A stretch of 8,674 bases of DNA from Caryophanales bacterium UBA1719 (GTDB taxonomy: Bacteria; Bacillota_I; Bacilli_A; RFN20; CAG-826). The stretch is from assembly GCA_002317145.1 (NCBI GenBank), contig DCIT01000012.1:3592-12265 (forward strand), in the 5' to 3' direction. Positions 5,905 through 8,674 of the stretch are shown here, piece by piece. A model generated the notes under the pieces. It did no database searches. It was not told the DNA's origin and saw nothing but the letters and a program-made list of their open reading frames with translations. How positions within the stretch are numbered: position 1 is the first letter of the stretch; each line of letters opens with the position of its first letter. The translations under genes were made by a program, and so were the position numbers.

Positions 5905-8631
5905 TTATTGACAATTAATTATAAATTCAACATTATCAATCGATTTAAGTAATTTAAAGGTGAAACACAAGCGAGATCCGCCCCAAGACATTGTTGGATT
6001 GTCATTAGATATTTTATCTTCTTCAATCGTAAATGCTACAGCATCGTTACCGTAATAAAGTTTAACGGAATTGATATCAATAACAGAATTAATAGGGACT
6101 ATCTCACCATTTACCTTTACAGATAAAGATGCCGGGCAGGAATACCAACCAGTTTCTTCACAACTTCCAAATACATCACAGCCATATTTGCTATCCAAGT
6201 TTAATTTACTTCCATAAGTTAAAATCATATTTACGCTATCATATTGTGTTAAACAAAAATGATTAACACCAGTAAAATATCCTAGATTTCCAGCACCTTC
6301 ATCAATTTTTGCACGTGTTTTATCAATAATTTCAGAATCAAATCCAGTGCCTTTGCCACCTTTTAAATTTGTGCAATTAGCAAACATATAATAATCACCT
6401 GTTGAAGGAGTTAAATTTGAAGTAGAAAATAATTGAGAAGTGTAAATAGTTTCTAATTCGTGACTATTTAAAAACATTTGAAGCATATTAGTAACATTAC
6501 TAGTATCAAATAAAGATAAATTTAAAGTAGTAATAGTTTCACAGCTTTCAAACATTGAACTCATAGTAGTTACATTAGTAGTAACAAAACTACTAAGATC
6601 AATTTCTTTTAATTTTCTATATTGATAAAACATTAAATTCATTGAAACGGCTTTCTTGGTATCTAAATTGTTTAAACCTTCAATAGTTTCTAAAACCTCA
6701 CAATTATAAAATGTTAAACTAAAATCAGTTACTTCACTTGTGGAAATATTATTTAATTTAAGAGATGTAATTTTATTACAATCATTAAAGAAACCAGATA
6801 TTCCACCTGTTCCAGGTCTATCATCGTTTTCAAACGCTATTTTACAACTAGACCAAACTGTTAAAATATTATCAGTGCCATCGGTTGTATATGAAGCATA
6901 AACTGGGTCTTGTTTACCTGCATCATCTTTTTCTCCTACACATACTCCACCAGTAGTATTACTATTTTTTTCAAATTTAATTTGAGTTGCGGTTTTTGCT
7001 TTATCATAAACTGTTTCATTATTAAATCCTGCTGTTGCATCAGTAAATTTCGTAGTCGCCCAATCAATTTTATAAGTCTTTTGTGCTACATCAGTAAAGT
7101 ATCCAGGATGTTCAGAATCTGGCCCTTCATCTATACGAGCATATGCTTTATTTGTTCCTCCAGTAAAAGAACTTGTTCCTTTTCCGCCAACTATACGATA
7201 AGAAGATCCAAATAAATTCTGATCATTTGGAACATTGTCTGTTTTAAATAAATCGCTAGCGTATATAGTAGTTAGATAATTCATACAATAAAACATCAAA
7301 TTCATACTAGTTACATTAGAAGTTACAAGTGTTGAAATATCTATTTCTTTCAAATAAGACCAAGAAAACATTTGATCCATGTTAACAACCTTAGAAGTGT
7401 CTAAACCTTCACAATTTAATGAACTTAAATGCTTTAAACTACTAAACATGCCTTCCATGTTTGTAACATTAGAAGTTTTTAATGAAGAAACATCTAATTT
7501 ATCGCCATAAAAATAGTAAAACATATAATCCATTCTTGTGGCCTTTGAAGTATCTATTTTAGATAAATCTAAATCCAATGAATATTCTTTATCTAAATAG
7601 TCAAAACCCATATAGGAAAACATACCGGAGAAATTAGTCATTTTGCTGGTATCTATATTATCCAGTGTGATTTTTGTTAATTTTTGAATATTACCAAAAA
7701 CTCCTATGTAATAATCGTATTCAGAATCATATGGATTATCCTCATCACCAAATACAACTTTCCCTTTTGATCTAATAGTTAAAGTATAATTTGGATTTCC
7801 AATCCACGAAGCGTAGACTTTGTCGCTAGCTGTTTCTCCAATGCATACTTCTCCGGGTTTAATATTTTCATCATCATCTTGCACAAATTTAATTTCATGT
7901 GCTCCATCATAAATAATTTGATAATCATCATCTAATTCAGTTTCGATTAATTGTGCAATTGTTTTTCCTTCTATAAAAGGGGTTTTACACCAATCAACAT
8001 TATAAGTTGTAGTTAGCACCTTATCTTTTAAAGTTGGTTCTATAATAATACTCGCATCTTTATTTGCGATTATAATTGATTTTTTAATAGATAATTTCCC
8101 ATTGTCTTTATTAAAGTTATATTCATCTTTCTCCTTTAATATGGTGTTGCCAACAGTAACTTTAATTTCGCCAGTAAATTCTTTTTTATCATCTTTAATT
8201 GATAAAGTCATTTCTAGATTATCACCTATAAATTTCTTATCTTTAATTTCTATAGATGATTTAATAGATTCACTTATTTCTATATCAGGCATCTTATCTC
8301 CTGTATCTTCTTTATTTTGATTCATTAAGACTAAAGGGACAGTAACTGCTGTAGCTACTACTCCTGCTCCTAATACACATACCGCTGTTTGAACTCCAAC
8401 ATTAAGGTTTCTAAACCAAGTAAATCTAATAGGTTTAGGTATCTCATAATAAGTGTCCTTAATAAACCACCACTTGCGGTCTTTAAGTAAATAATTATTA
8501 GAAGTGTTATGTAATTTATCAAATTCTTCTACTTGTTTCTTAGTAAATCTAATTAATCTATAATTACGATTTTTATACTTCTTGTTATATTGTTCAAGAG
8601 TATGATTAAAAATAATATTTTTTTTATCCAT
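5905..8631 (-). CDS. Membrane-anchored BspA-like surface protein with two DUF285 repeat modules
   Basis: This 908-residue protein is probably displayed on the cell surface; BspA/DUF285 proteins are often adhesins or host-contact proteins, but the ligand here is unknown. Residues 1-77 are basic and aromatic and should be cytosolic. Residues 78-103 are one transmembrane segment (VGVQTAVCVLGAGVVATAVT). Residues 104-208 look like a beta-rich domain. Module 1 (209-513) and module 2 (519-788) each start with TYxxDW, contain VC(I/V)GE and VYAS, continue into DUF285 repeats of about 25 residues (DTSNVTxMxxMF), and close with GGKGT, (Y)AxIDEG and GYFT. Residues 789-908 are an unrecognised domain with six cysteines. 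There is no lipobox, cleavable signal or LPxTG sortase motif, so the anchor is the N-terminal helix. AAGGAG (8639-8644) lies seven bases before the ATG. It is transcribed alone and ends at a hairpin terminator. Repeat arrays of this kind often vary between strains. Confidence 0.9.
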   Translation of the reverse strand: MDKKNIIFNHTLEQYNKKYKNRNYRLIRFTKKQVEEFDKLHNTSNNYLLKDRKWWFIKDTYYEIPKPIRFTWFRNLNVGVQTAVCVLGAGVVATAVTVPLVLMNQNKEDTGDKMPDIEISESIKSSIEIKDKKFIGDNLEMTLSIKDDKKEFTGEIKVTVGNTILKEKDEYNFNKDNGKLSIKKSIIIANKDASIIIEPTLKDKVLTTTYNVDWCKTPFIEGKTIAQLIETELDDDYQIIYDGAHEIKFVQDDDENIKPGEVCIGETASDKVYASWIGNPNYTLTIRSKGKVVFGDEDNPYDSEYDYYIGVFGNIQKLTKITLDNIDTSKMTNFSGMFSYMGFDYLDKEYSLDLDLSKIDTSKATRMDYMFYYFYGDKLDVSSLKTSNVTNMEGMFSSLKHLSSLNCEGLDTSKVVNMDQMFSWSYLKEIDISTLVTSNVTSMNLMFYCMNYLTTIYASDLFKTDNVPNDQNLFGSSYRIVGGKGTSSFTGGTNKAYARIDEGPDSEHPGYFTDVAQKTYKIDWATTKFTDATAGFNNETVYDKAKTATQIKFEKNSNTTGGVCVGEKDDAGKQDPVYASYTTDGTDNILTVWSSCKIAFENDDRPGTGGISGFFNDCNKITSLKLNNISTSEVTDFSLTFYNCEVLETIEGLNNLDTKKAVSMNLMFYQYRKLKEIDLSSFVTTNVTTMSSMFESCETITTLNLSLFDTSNVTNMLQMFLNSHELETIYTSQLFSTSNLTPSTGDYYMFANCTNLKGGKGTGFDSEIIDKTRAKIDEGAGNLGYFTGVNHFCLTQYDSVNMILTYGSKLNLDSKYGCDVFGSCEETGWYSCPASLSVKVNGEIVPINSVIDINSVKLYYGNDAVAFTIEEDKISNDNPTMSWGGSRLCFTFKLLKSIDNVEFIINCQ
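6358..6771 (-). repeat. DUF285 repeat array 2 in the surface protein
   Basis: Residues 621-758 contain about five units: LKLNNISTSEVTDFSLTF, IEGLNNLDTKKAVSMNLMF, IDLSSFVTTNVTTMSSMF, LNLSLFDTSNVTNMLQMF and a divergent last unit ending in YYMFANCTNL. Spacing is about 26 residues. The array leads into the GGKGTGF closing motif. Confidence 0.85.
7198..7680 (-). repeat. DUF285 repeat array 1 in the surface protein
   Basis: Residues 318-478 contain about six units, including LDNIDTSKMTNFSGMF, LSKIDTSKATRMDYMF, VSSLKTSNVTNMEGMF, CEGLDTSKVVNMDQMF and ISTLVTSNVTSMNLMF, followed by a divergent capping unit. Spacing is about 24-30 residues. It leads into the GGKGTSSF closing motif. Confidence 0.85.
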
Positions 8632-8657
8632 ATTATTTCTCCTTAAATAACATCAAC

Positions 8658-8673
8658 TATAAGTCTACTTATA
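8658..8673. promoter_or_regulatory. Short dyad upstream of the surface-protein gene
   Basis: TATAAGT and ACTTATA form 7-base arms around two bases, about 27 bases before the ATG. It could be an operator or part of the promoter, but the window ends here and the -35 region cannot be seen. Confidence 0.3.
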
Positions 8674-8674
8674 A

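Noticed and set aside
6910..7215. Plus-strand open frame of 101 codons
   Set aside because: It is antisense to the repeat modules of the surface protein; its Ser/Cys/Phe/Ile-rich composition is what the reverse of Lys/Asp/Asn-rich codons gives.
6358..7680. CRISPR-like or tandem DNA repeats
   Set aside because: The periodicity is at protein level (DUF285 units) with diverged codons and no uniform repeats and spacers.
8102..8320. Plus-strand open frame of 72 codons
   Set aside because: It is antisense to the beta-rich domain of the surface protein and is Ser/Leu/Ile-rich as expected from a shadow frame.
5905..8631. Lipoprotein or sortase-anchored protein
   Set aside because: There is no lipobox Cys after the N-terminal helix, and the C-terminus lacks LPxTG, a hydrophobic segment and a basic tail.
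1..8674. Mollicutes-type code with TGA as tryptophan
   Set aside because: Tryptophan codons checked are TGG and all complete genes read through with the standard code.

Overview
This is an AT-rich window from a low-GC Gram-positive bacterium, most likely a gut-associated member of the Bacillota with Erysipelotrichales/Mollicutes affinity. That placement is inferred from strong AAGGAG-type ribosome binding sites, TAA as the stop of every complete gene, AT-rich codon use, and a DUF285 (BspA-like) surface protein. Tryptophan is encoded by TGG wherever checked, so the standard code fits. All six genes lie on the minus strand and are described below in their direction of transcription, from high to low coordinates.

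Region 1 (8674 to 5905) is one large gene for a 908-residue cell-surface protein. It has a cytosolic basic N-terminus, a single transmembrane anchor, two tandem copies of a module that each end in DUF285 leucine-rich-like repeats, and a cysteine-containing C-terminal domain that I do not recognise. A good hairpin terminator follows it.

Region 2 (5904 to 5527) is 378 bases without a convincing gene. It holds the terminator, a short direct repeat, a patch of less AT-rich DNA that may be a fossil of something mobile, and a perfect 13-bp inverted repeat overlapping the predicted promoter of the next gene.

Region 3 (5526 to 4588) encodes a RhuM-type protein with a C-terminal Fic/Doc domain. The catalytic motif carries Cys where the family normally has Asn. 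No antitoxin gene is adjacent.

Region 4 (4565 to the left edge) is a myo-inositol catabolic operon in the order promoter, iolE, iolG, a GPH-type sugar transporter, iolC. IolG oxidises inositol, IolE dehydrates the product, the transporter probably imports the substrate, and IolC phosphorylates a later intermediate. iolD, iolB, iolJ and iolA are not in the window and could lie beyond the left edge, where iolC is cut off. A palindrome just downstream of the predicted start site is a candidate operator for an inositol-responsive repressor. The transporter has an unusually long, lysine-rich central loop.

I do not see a clearly new multi-gene system. The points most worth a second look are the altered Fic motif with its palindromic, possibly leaderless promoter, the transporter insertion, the C-terminal domain of the surface protein, and the fossil-like spacer.
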